Shown here in pieces: positions 54,218 through 64,000 of a stretch of DNA of 64,000 bases. The notes beneath the pieces are model-generated. The model saw nothing but the letters and a program-made list of their open reading frames with translations. It had not been told where the DNA came from and did not search any database. The position numbers and the translations under genes were made by a program. Numbering within the stretch: position 1 is the first letter of the stretch; each line of letters opens with the position of its first letter. This stretch comes from Chrysopilus asiliformis (lineage: Eukaryota; Arthropoda; Insecta; Diptera; Rhagionidae): positions 75,862,585 to 75,926,584 of the forward strand of contig OZ035960.1 in the NCBI GenBank assembly GCA_964034945.1, in the 5' to 3' direction.

Positions 54218-56497
54218 TCTATATATATAAAAATGGAAGTTTGTTTGTTGGTTGGTTTGAGATTACAAAACTCAAGAACTACTGGACCGATTTTTACGCG
54301 GTTTTTTGCAAAATGATCTGCGTTGCCAGGAGCAGGTTTTTAGCTATGCAGATTTTCAAAATTCAAAACGGAAGGTCCTGTAAGGATAATGAAAATATCC
54401 TTTTTCCCATTTTTCCCCGGAAAAATTTGCATTATAGGGTTTTTGGGGTCGCTGATCACGAATCCGGTATTAGATTTTCAAAATTCGAAACGGAAGGTCC
54501 TGTAAGGATAATGAAAATATCCTTTTTCCCATTTTTCCCCGGAAAAATTTGCATTATAGGGTTTTTGGGGTCGCTGATCACGAATCCGGTATTAGATTTT
54601 CAAAATTCGAAACGGAAGGTCCTGTAAGGATAATGAAAATATCCTTTTTCCCATTTCTCCCCGGAAAAATTTGCATTATAGGGTTTTTGGGGTCGCTGAT
54701 CACGAATCCGGTATTAGATTTTTAAAATTCGAAACGGAAGGTCCTGTAAGGATAATGAAAATATCCTTTTTCCCATTTTCCCCAGAAAAATTTGCATTAT
54801 AGGGTTTTTGGGGTCGCTGATCACGAATCCGGTATTAGATTTTTAAAGTTCGAAACGGAAGGTCCTGGAAGGATAACGCAAATACCCTTTTTCCAGTTTT
54901 TCCCCGGAAAAATCGGTATAAGGGGGTTTTTGGAGTCGCTGATCACGAATCCGGTATTAGATTTTCAAAATTCGAAACGGAAGGTCCTGTAAATATAACG
55001 CAAATATCCTTTTTCCCATTTTTCTCCGGAAAAATTGCCATTATGGGGTTTTTGGGGTCGCTAATCACGAATCCGGTGTTGGAATTTCAAAATTCGAAAC
55101 GGAGGGTCCTGTAAGGATAAATATCCTTTTTCCCGTTCTTCCTCGGAAAAATCGGTATAAGGGGGTTTTTGGGGCGCTGATCACGAATCCGGTATTAGAT
55201 TTTCAAAATTCTAAACGGAAGGTCCTGTAAGGATAACGCAAATATCCTTTTTCCCGTTTTTCCTGGGAAAAATCGGCATAAGGTTTCCGGGGTCGCTGAC
55301 CGCGAATCCGGTGTTAGATTTTTAAAATTCGAAACGCAAAGTCCTGTAAGGATAACGCAAATATCCTTTTTCGCGTTTTTCCTGGGAAAAATCGGCATGA
55401 GGTTTCCGGGGTCGCTGACCGCGAATCCGGTGTTAGATTTTTAAAATTCTAAATGGAAGGTCCTGAAAGGATAACGGAAATATCCTTTTTCCCGTTATTC
55501 CCCGGGAAAATTGGCTTTATGTTTGGGATCGCTGATCACGAATCCGATATAAGATTTTCAAATTTCGAAACGAAAAGTCCTGTAAGGATAAATATCCTCT
55601 TTCCGTTTTTCCTCGGAAAATCGGTATAAGGGGGTTTTTGGCGCGCTGATCACGAATCCGATATTAGATTTTCAAAATTCGAAACGAAAAGTCCTGTAAG
55701 GATAAATATCCTTTTTCCCGTTCTTCCTCGGAAAAATCTGTATAAGGGGGTTTTTTGGGGGCGCTGATCACGAATCCGGTATTATATTTTCAAAATTCGA
55801 AAAGGAAGGTCCTGTAAGGATAATGAAAATATCCTTTTTCCCATTTTTCCCCGGAAAATGATCACGAATCCGGTGTTGGAATTTCAAAATTCTAACCGAA
55901 AAGTCCTGCAAGATTAACGCAAATGTCTTTTTTCCAATTTTTCTTGATGCAATTGCCACTAAGGGATTTTCGAGGTCTATGATCGCGAATCCGGTGTTCG
56001 ATTTTTCAAATGCTAAAGGGAAGGTCCTGTAAGGATAACGCAAATATCCTTTTTCCCATTTTTCCCCGGAAAAATTGCATTAGGGGGTTTCTGAGCTCGC
56101 TGATCACAGCTCTGCAGTGGGATTTTTAAAAATCGAAACGGAAGGTCCTGTCAGGATAACGAAAATATTCTTTTTCCAAAATTTCCCCGGAAAAATTGGC
56201 ATTATGGGATTTTCGGGGTCGCTGATCACGCATCCGGTAATAGTTTTTAAAAAGTCTAAACGGAAGGTCCTGTAAGGATAACGCAAATATCCTTTTTCCA
56301 ATTTTTCTCGCAAAAACTGGCTTTAGGAGGTTTTCATGGTTGCTTATCACGAATCTGTTGTTGAAATTTCAAAATTCGAAACGCAAGGTCCTGTAAGAAT
56401 AATATTTTTTCCCAAAAGTTTTTAAATTATTTATGGTTTTTTTGCATTCTAAAATTTATACAAAAAACTTTAAGCTGGCATTCGTAGGGTCTGCTAG
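54218..56497 (+). mobile_element. Helitron H3, first of a head-to-tail pair
   Basis: Starts TCTATATATATAAAAATGG after an A and ends GGTCTGCTAG at 56497. Its roughly 18 monomers include segments almost identical to H2 and H4. It has no protein-coding capacity. Its end is directly continuous with the TC start of H4. Confidence 0.9.
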
Positions 56498-59130
56498 TCT
56501 ATATATATAAAAATGGAAGTTTGTTTGTTGGTTGGTTTGAGATTACAAAACTCAAGAACTACTGGACCGATTTTTACGCGGTTTTTTGCAAAATGATCTG
56601 CGTTGCCAGGAGCAGGTTTTTAGCTATGCAGATTTTCAAAATTCAAAACGGAAGGTCCTGTAAGGATAATGAAAATATCCTTTTTCCCATTTTTCCCCGG
56701 AAAAATTTGCATTATAGGGTTTTTGGGGTCGCTGATCACGAATCCGGTATTAGATTTTCAAAATTCGAAACGGAAGGTCCTGTAAGGATAATGAAAATAT
56801 CCTTTTTCCCATTTTTCCCCATAAAAATTTGCATTATAGGGTTTTTGGGGTCGCTGATCACGAATCCGGTATTAGATTTTCAAAATTCGAAACGGAAGGT
56901 CCTGTAAGGATAATGAAAATATCCTTTTTCCCATTTTTCCCCGGAAAAATTTGCATTATAGGGTTTTTGGGGTCGCTGATCACGAATCCGGTATTAGATT
57001 TTCAAAATTCGAAACGGAAGGTCCTGTAAGGATAATGAAAATATCCTTTTTCCCATTTTTCCCCATAAAAATTTGCATTATAGGGTTTTTGGGGTCGCTG
57101 ATCACGAATCCGATATTAGATTTTCAAAATTCGAAACGAAAGGTCCTGTAAGGATAAATATCCTTTTTCCCGTTTTTCCTCGGAAAATCGGTATAAGGGG
57201 GTTTTTGGCGCGCTGATCACGAATCCGATATTAGATTTTCAAAATTCGAAACGAAAAGTCCTGTAAGGATAAATATCCTGTTTCCCGTTCTTCCTCGGAA
57301 AAATCTGTATAAGGGGGTTTTTGGGGGCGCTGATCACGAATCCGGTATTATATTTTCAAAATTCGAAACGGAAGGTCCTGTAAATATAACGCAAATATCC
57401 TTTTTCCCATTTTTCTCCGGAAAAATTGCCATTATGGGGTTTTTGGGGTCGCTAATCACGAATCCGGTGTTGGAATTTCAAAATTCGAAACGGAGGGTCC
57501 TGTAAGGATAAATATCCTTTTTCCCGTTCTTCCTCGGAAAAATCGGTATAAGGGGGTTTTTGGGGCGCTGATCACGAATCCGGTATTAGATTTTCAAAAT
57601 TCTAAACGGAAGGTCCTGTAAGGATAACGCAAATATCCTTTTTCCCGTTTTTCCTGGGAAAATTCGGCATAAGGTTTCCGGGGTCGCTGACCGCGAATCC
57701 GGTGTTAGATTTTTAAAATTCGAAACGGAAAGTCCTGTAAGGATAACGCAAATATCCTTTTTCGCGTTTTTCCTGGGAAAAATCGGCATAAGGTTTCCGG
57801 GGTCGCTGACCGCGAATCCGGTGTTAGATTTTTAAAATTCTAAATGGAAGGTCCTGAAAGGATAACGGAAATATCCTTTTTCCCGTTATTCCCCGGGAAA
57901 ATTGGCTTTATGTTTGGGATCGCTGATCACGAATCCGATATAAGATTTTCAAATTTCGAAACGAAAAGTCCTGTAAGGATAAATATCCTCTTTCCGTTTT
58001 TCCTCGGAAAATCGGTATAAGGGGGTTTTTGGCGCGCTGATCACGAATCCGATATTAGATTTTCAAAATTCGAAACGAAAAGTCCTGTAAGGATAAATAT
58101 CCTTTTTCCCGTTCTTCCTCGGAAAAATCTGTATAAGGGGGTTTTTGGGGGCGCTGATCACGAATCCGGTATTATATTTTCAAAATTCGAAAAGGAAGGT
58201 CCTGTAAGGATAATGAAAATATCCTTTTTCCCATTTTTCCCCGGAAAATGATCACGAATCCGGTGTTGGAATTTCAAAATTCTAACCGAAAAGTCCTGCA
58301 AGATTAACGCAAATGTCTTTTTTCCAATTTTTCTTGATGCAATTGCCACTAAGGGATTTTCGAGGTCTATGATCGCGAATCCGGTATTCGATTTTTCAAA
58401 TGCTAAAGGGAAGGTCCTGTAAGGATAACGCAAATATCCTTTTTCCCATTTTTCCCCGGGAAAATTGCCATTATGAGGTTTTTGGGGTCGCTGATCACAA
58501 ATCCGGTGTTGGAATTTCAAAATTCGAAACGGAAGGTCCTATAAGGATAACGCAAATATCCTTTTTCCATATTTTTCCCCGGAAAAATTGCCATTATGGG
58601 GTTCTTGGGGTCGCTGATCACGAATCCGGTGTTGGAATTTCAAAGTTCGAAACGGAAAGACCTGTAAGGATAACGAAGTATCCTTCTCATTTTATCCGAG
58701 AAAAAAATTGCATTATGGGGTTTTTGGGTTCGCTGATGACGGATCCGGTGTTAGATTTTCAAAACTCGAAACGGAAGGTCCTGTAAGGGTAATGAAAATA
58801 TCCTTTTTCCCATTTTTCCCCGGAAAAATTGCATTAGGGGGTTTCTAAGCTCGCTGATCACAGCTCTGCAGTGGGATTTTTAAAAAGTCTAAACGGAAGG
58901 TCCTGTAAGGATAACGCAAATATCCTTTTTCCAATTTTTCTCGCAAAAACTGGCTTTAGGAGGTTTTCATGGTTGCTTATCACGAATCTGTTGTTGAAAT
59001 TTATAAATTCGAAACGCAAGGTCCTGTAAGAATAATATTTTTTCCCAAAAGTTTTTAAATTATTTATGGTTTTTTTGCATTCTAAAATTTATACAAAAAA
59101 CTTTAAGCTGGCATTCGTAGGGTCTGCTAG
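56498..59130 (+). mobile_element. Helitron H4, second of a head-to-tail pair
   Basis: Starts TCTATATATATAAAAATGG immediately after the CTAG of H3 and ends GGTCTGCTAG followed by T. At 2633 bases it is 243 longer than H2, almost exactly two monomers; its order of monomer variants otherwise closely follows H2. Confidence 0.9.
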
Positions 59131-61600
59131 TCTTATAATAAAACATAAATTTTAATCTACGATATTGTGACTAAACTTAAAAACTAATGAGACGGTTGAA
59201 CTAAATTAAATATATGTATTAACAAATAAATCGGCGTCATAAAATATCAAACAACAACGGTGACCAAATCAGGCGAACTGTAAATTACAGTTCACACTTC
59301 ATTTTTACTTCAACTTCAATTCACGGAGACGCGGCGAAACAAAACAGAGGATATTTTTTTTTCGTGTTAATTTAAAATTCATCGCATCAGATTCTGACGG
59401 ACGGTCAGACAACATGAAATTTCCTAAACACTGACAAACGGTCATGCAACAGAATTTAAGGATCCCAACGCAACATGAAGCTGTTTCTTCAATCAACAAT
59501 TTCATCATGCTAAGGTTAGCCCGCAATCATCATTTTGTATAAAAGATTAAGAATTCTACCTATATAAAAACAAATATAAAAAAAGTTTCAAAGGACATTA
59601 AATTAAAATTTTTTAAATACTAAAAACATTAATTGAAAACAACCTATCAAAATTTTAAGGACGAATTAAATTAAAAAATTATAACTAATAATTCTAAGAA
59701 TATATAAAAAAGAAGTAGGTTAAGTTAACTGGGCTGGTTAAATATTATATTTTTGTATTTTAGTATAAGGATTTATCTCATAGATTTGAATTATTTTTGA
59801 TCAGGAAATTAGCCAGTTTAGATTTAAATATTAATATTAATTCGAAAATTACAATTGTTTAGCTTTTTATGTAATATACTCAGAACTTTTCTTTATCTTA
59901 ATATAGTGTTTTTCTTATTTCACGTGCATTTCTTTTCATTTGCCATTTTTTCAGATGAGTTGATTTTCAGATTGTCACATTAGGGTAATGCTATTAAGGC
60001 AAAAATGATTGATTTTAATTAAGTGGAAGTTGTAGAGAGTGAGTGCCCGGAGTAAAGATGGCAGGAGGGACCAGGAGAACGAGGATGTGATTGTGTGAGC
60101 GGTATTATGTGATTTTTTATCGGTATTAAGGGGCTCATCGGGTTGGGGTTGCCTGAGATGCAATTTTGGTCTGGGACTTTTGTCTTGGTAAAGGAGTGGG
60201 CTCAACTTCCTGTCAGATCTATCCGAAATCATTAAATTTCCTTCTTTTTCGAATCCGTGATTACCTAGAGCGGTGAGTAAGGTAAGACTTTCTCTTCTCC
60301 AGCCGTTCTGTCACAATCTATAAGGCATACCGACTTTTATTGTGTGGATTCCTGTAGGAGAAAACCCATGACCCGCCTGAAGAGCTAGCTCAGGTATGCC
60401 TCCTCCTTAAAACAGAATCCGCCCGTGCCAGATGCAGAGTGTGAAGAGGCGTCACACTCGAACCATCCAGCACTGTGTCACCACAAATGCTCGATCTACC
60501 CTAAATATAAATTTTATTGAGTTTGCACGAATCTCGAGATTACAACAACTGAATGGCTTAAAAAGCATGATAGAAAAGTATGTTTACGCATTTAATGTAA
60601 GTTAAAAATATTTTATTTTTTACAACTTTTATTTATAAATAAGATCAAATACTTCTTTTTGTGCGTCTTCCGTAAATCGAGCTTTGTCGGTACTTTCAAT
60701 GCAGTTAAAATCAAATTATTTAATTTTGGGAATCAGGATTTTGTGTTAGAATATTTAACCTGGCAACGACAATTAAGAACCAGCATGTTTTCGACAGCCA
60801 AAAGTGGAACCGGGCATCTATCAAAACTATATGCTTAGACTGAATGCACTATAGCAGAATAACTGATAGAATATTTTATATAGACCTTCACCTCGCAAAT
60901 TTTTTTGAATAAATCAAACTTTTTGATTTTCCTGCAAAAAGGAAAAAATAATTAAAATGAATGGAAGAAAATACTCCATACGTTTTTGATGAAAATGAAG
61001 CTTCAATAGTTCAGTATTACCAACTCAAACACAAGATCAGTACACAAAAAATTCCACTGTCTGGCCATCAACTTTTAAAAAGCCTCCATATGTTCAATGC
61101 TACTTGACAATTATTGTTGATGAAATTTGGGATCACTAATATTGATGGAAATTGTCTCCACACGTAACAATGAACATTAACAATGTTTTCCTCAAGATTT
61201 TCAATGCGTTCTTGCGCCTAAGTGACTGTCATTGAAAATTGAAGAATATGTAGCGTGTGGATATGGACGATGGGCATGAATCATTAGGTATTGAAATATA
61301 GACTCAGTTTAGTTAACCCTTGCCGAGTGGCGGGATATTTAAAAACCCTTAATTTTATTAGAAGTGAGAGGCGTTGAAAACATGCTGGATCTTTTATGTC
61401 GACTAAGCTCGACGACAAAAAAAAAATGGTCATGCCTTCTTAGGTTTCGAGGACTGAAAGAGGATTTAAAGATTCCGACCGGAAGTCAGCATTTTCCTTG
61501 AATCGGGTTACAATCTTAGCTTACGATCTTAAAGGATGAGTTCTCGTTACACTGCATGAATGTAATCCCTGCCCTCCCCTTTTTAAAGCTATTAAGACAT
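59131..61600. other. Unassigned 2.4 kb stretch
   Basis: AT-rich with a more GC-balanced part at 60240-60500 (GAGCTAGCTCAGGTATGCC, GTGTGAAGAGGCGTCACACT) that may be a retrotransposon untranslated region. No exon of the upstream myosin motor was found here. Confidence 0.35.
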
Positions 61601-61713
61601 GGTCAAGAAGATCTTTACCAATTTTAAATTAGAGCGAATATGATTTGTAAGCAACCGCTATTGAAAACAGATACGGGGACATCCACAAGCAGGATGTTTG
61701 AAGTAGAGAATTA

Positions 61714-62317
61714 ATGCACCGATATCAGAAAACAGGAGAAAATCTACAAGCTTTTATTAGATATCGAAAGACTGATACGCAAAGCATATCCAGCCAACCC
61801 AAAACAATTCAAGGATGCAGCCCTCGGCGCATTTATCAAGAAACCCCAAGTTCACGAATACTGGGGCTTCTCGATGCCCAATGTGTAACTATACTCAACC
61901 CAGGAGGGACGAGAAGGTACTCGCTGCGGGCTCAGCGGATGAGTAGGGAAACTAAAACGCGCCGATTTCGAGGGGCGGAAGTTGGCCATTGAAGACAATA
62001 GTCCCAAACAAACTCGACAAGTGTCACATGTACAACGGGATGGAAAAAGCTTTTCTCCCCACGGAAGAATCTGCAAAAAACCTTGTACATCTGTTATCGA
62101 CACTGGAGCCACCAAATCAATACTCAATCGGAAGCTAGCTGTAAACGAATGCGTTAAACCGAATAACAACTACATTTTGAAAAGTGCCATTGGTCAAACT
62201 ACAAAAATTCACAGTGAAACTGTTCTGGCAATTCAAATGCCGTGTTTCAACTTCCGCCACCCGTTTCTCGTCGCAGATATCATGGACGACTGCATTTTGA
62301 GGAAACATAACATCTGA
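61714..62317 (+). pseudogene. LTR-retrotransposon gag-protease relic
   Basis: The clearest part is an aspartic protease: CTSVIDTGATKSILNRKL with the catalytic DTG (about 62098-62106), followed by FLVADIMDDCIL, which resembles the protease C-terminal helix region. Upstream, pieces in another frame (IRKAYPANPKQFKDAALGAF) look like the end of a gag protein. The frames are interrupted by shifts, and there is no adjacent reverse transcriptase or recognisable LTR. It is a dead fragment of a Ty3/gypsy-like element. Confidence 0.65.
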
Positions 62318-62384
62318 GAAAACATAACATCATATTGGCCTGCAAGTTGGGAACAATGAAAATAGGAGACGTAGAGCTATCCAT

Positions 62385-62690
62385 TAGGGTGAAGCCTCAA
62401 TTTTTTCTAAATTTCGAAAACCCCTAGGGCTTAAAAGTTGTGAATAGGTCTAAGAAGTATTTGTGGAAAATTTCAGGCCAATCGGGCAACATCCTAGGGT
62501 TCCACTTTTCATTTGAGAATTGGAAATTTTCTCTTAGAACAATTCCTTGAATTTTTGCATGTTAGCCCTCAGAATCCTCAGAATATCTCAGAATCGGAAA
62601 TTTGGTACAGATATAGAGTTGGGCTCAGCGAAGATCCCAAAGTAAACAGGTTTTGGATTTTTCGAAGTTTAATATAGAGGAGCTAAACTT
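62385..62690 (+). repeat. Dispersed repeat family E, copy 2 (uninterrupted)
   Basis: CCCTAGGGCTTAAAAGTTGT, TTTCAGGCCAATCGGGCAAC and CCTAGGGTTCCACTTTTCAT parallel the copy at 35670-36400 but without the MITE. Confidence 0.65.
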
Positions 62691-62912
62691 CTATTTTACT
62701 TTTAACACAGCAACATCTAGCACTGCCCTTGCTATAAAAACTGACTTGTGTAATTTCCTTTTAAAAAAAAATCATTCGATATGAAGAATTTGAGTGCGAT
62801 CCAAACACGTTTTCTGGATCAATTGGAAAATTGCTTCAAATCTGTGAAACCCTACCAGTGGTCAAATATGAATCAGTTTCGTTAGTGTTACCGATCATAG
62901 ACTTCATAAATG

Positions 62913-63200
62913 TTAGTACAGACCAAAAATATACGAAATGAGTTCTGCTATTTCCAGTAATAATTTGTCCTCTGAATTGACGAATAGAAATCTGGGAAAA
63001 TGGTTCATCCAAGATGGTTGACAATAGCTAATCGGATCCTTTGTTTGTATGTCTCTCAAATAAGTAGATAAAAATCTTTGCACATTGACAGAATTTGTTA
63101 TGAAAGTGTATGCGCCAGTATCTTGGAGACACGGGCTTTTGCATTTATGGAGCATAATATATAAATCAAAATCCTTCGACCCATCTGGTAGGAACATCAT
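62913..63200 (-). pseudogene. Unidentified transposon-type ORF, copy 2
   Basis: An open minus frame (FLPDGSKDFDLYIMLHKCKS, LQDTGAYTFITNSVNVQRFL) overlaps the nucleotide sequence related to 37880-38035 (shared CTTTTGCATTTATGGAGCA, GTGTATGCGCCAGTAT, TTTCAAAGAAAT). The frame that gives the conserved protein in copy 1 is broken here. Confidence 0.4.
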
Positions 63201-63231
63201 TGATCCTATCTTTCAAAGAAATTGACACTTT

Positions 63232-63775
63232 GCACTTTCCGCATGTCCGTCAGTCTGTCTGTCTGTCCGTCCGTGAATACCATAACTTTCAAAAGGACTG
63301 AGCTAGAGACTTGAAACTTCGAACAATTAAGTTTCTCGTAAATGGCTACGCCAAGTTCTTGAATGGGCAAAATTCTTGAATGGGTATACAAACGAAACAG
63401 TTCTTGCATACAAACAAAACCGTTTTTTTGCGACTTTATTCAAAAAGATGAGTCATATTGAAAAATTTATACATTTAAAATCTGTTTAGAATAGGATTTT
63501 ACATAACTCATCCATACATTATAATTCGATCGAACCACTGCTTCCCCTCTCTCCCATACGAATGGAATACTTTTTTCCTATGTTCTCGAAAAATGTGCAT
63601 CTATAGAAAAACTTATAAAGATGAAATGTATTTAGAATATGTTTGTACATCACCGTTCAATACATCTAAATCCAATCGGATTTTTTTTTTTGATTTAAGA
63701 AAAAAACATTTTGTTTGTCATCCTATAGATTATTTGACGATTTGCCCTTGGCAATTATAGCTTTTCTTATGTTTA
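63232..63775 (+). mobile_element. mini-me-like element, subfamily B
   Basis: GTCTGTCTGTCCGTCCGTG tract, GAGCTAGAGACTTGAAACTT, TTTCTCGTAAATGGC, and a 3' end GCAATTATAGCTTTTCTTATG. Resembles the copy at 36413-36830. Confidence 0.65.
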
Positions 63776-63779
63776 GTTC

Positions 63780-64000
63780 GATTTTTAAAATTGGCGATAT
63801 ACGACTAACAAAATGTTACGGCCGTATTATTTTGCGGTCGCCTGGGTAATTAGACCACTTCTTGGTGATGACGATACAAATTAGTGTGGCGACATATAAA
63901 TTTAATATTTATGAATGTAAATTCACAGTATTTATGAACAGTTTCATGTGAGATCGAATTAGTTTATGAAATCTTTCATAGTATTTATGAAATTTTTCAT
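63780..64000. other. Window end, no feature
   Basis: TTTATGAA/TTCATA repeats in the last 90 bases are the only pattern. Confidence 0.4.

Noticed and set aside
41353..59130. Regular tandem repeats considered as a CRISPR array
   Set aside because: Units are contiguous 122-base monomers with no unique spacers, in an insect genome and within Helitron ends.
59305..59526. Minus-strand frame considered as a missing myosin motor exon
   Set aside because: The translation shows none of the conserved motor motifs and lacks splice sites in a suitable phase.

Overview
This is a eukaryotic, very AT-rich window from an insect, probably a fly (Diptera). Two things point there. The minus strand carries spliced exons of a class III unconventional myosin of the NINAC type, the photoreceptor myosin of flies. 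The most frequent dispersed repeat is a Helentron/DINE-1/mini-me-like element with a (GTCY)n microsatellite core. I see no bacterial gene organisation, rRNA or CRISPR.

The host gene. Seven coding exons on the minus strand (50343 down to 27648) encode the end of a myosin motor domain, two IQ motifs and a long tail. Exon phases match at every junction. The third exon can either splice at an internal donor, giving a second IQ motif and a long tail ending in isoleucine, or be read through to a stop codon, giving a short acidic tail. This parallels the known p174/p132 isoforms of Drosophila NINAC. Some introns are 51, 56 and 66 bases; others are 14.8 kb and 5.6 kb and consist largely of transposons. 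The rest of the motor domain lies outside the window (upstream, above 64000). Two possible plus-strand exons (47656-48498) sit inside the largest intron.

The rest is mobile DNA, much of it nested. 1-5.3 kb: hAT and PIF/Harbinger-like MITEs and mini-me copies. 5.3-12.5 kb: two inverted copies of one PIF/Harbinger-like element, one interrupted by a non-LTR retrotransposon, both carrying the same hAT MITE, with a small Helitron between them. 12.7-18.5 kb: a DD41D mariner/rosa-like deletion derivative and several hAT and foldback elements. 19.3-21.5 kb: a multi-level nest of hAT-like, mini-me, pogo-like and Tc1-like elements. 22-27 kb: decayed non-LTR and Harbinger pieces and an element with long inverted arms. 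28-40 kb: non-LTR and LTR relics, MITEs, ancient Helitron repeats. 41.3-43.7 kb and 54.2-59.1 kb: Helitrons built from about 20 copies of a 122-base monomer, the latter two joined head to tail. 44-53.8 kb: Tc1/pogo-like MITEs and six mini-me copies or pieces. 59-64 kb: largely unassigned, with an LTR-retrotransposon gag-protease relic and degenerate repeats.

Boundaries of many elements are supported by terminal inverted repeats plus matching target-site duplications read directly from the sequence. Family names rest on those signatures and on recognised protein motifs, not on a database search.
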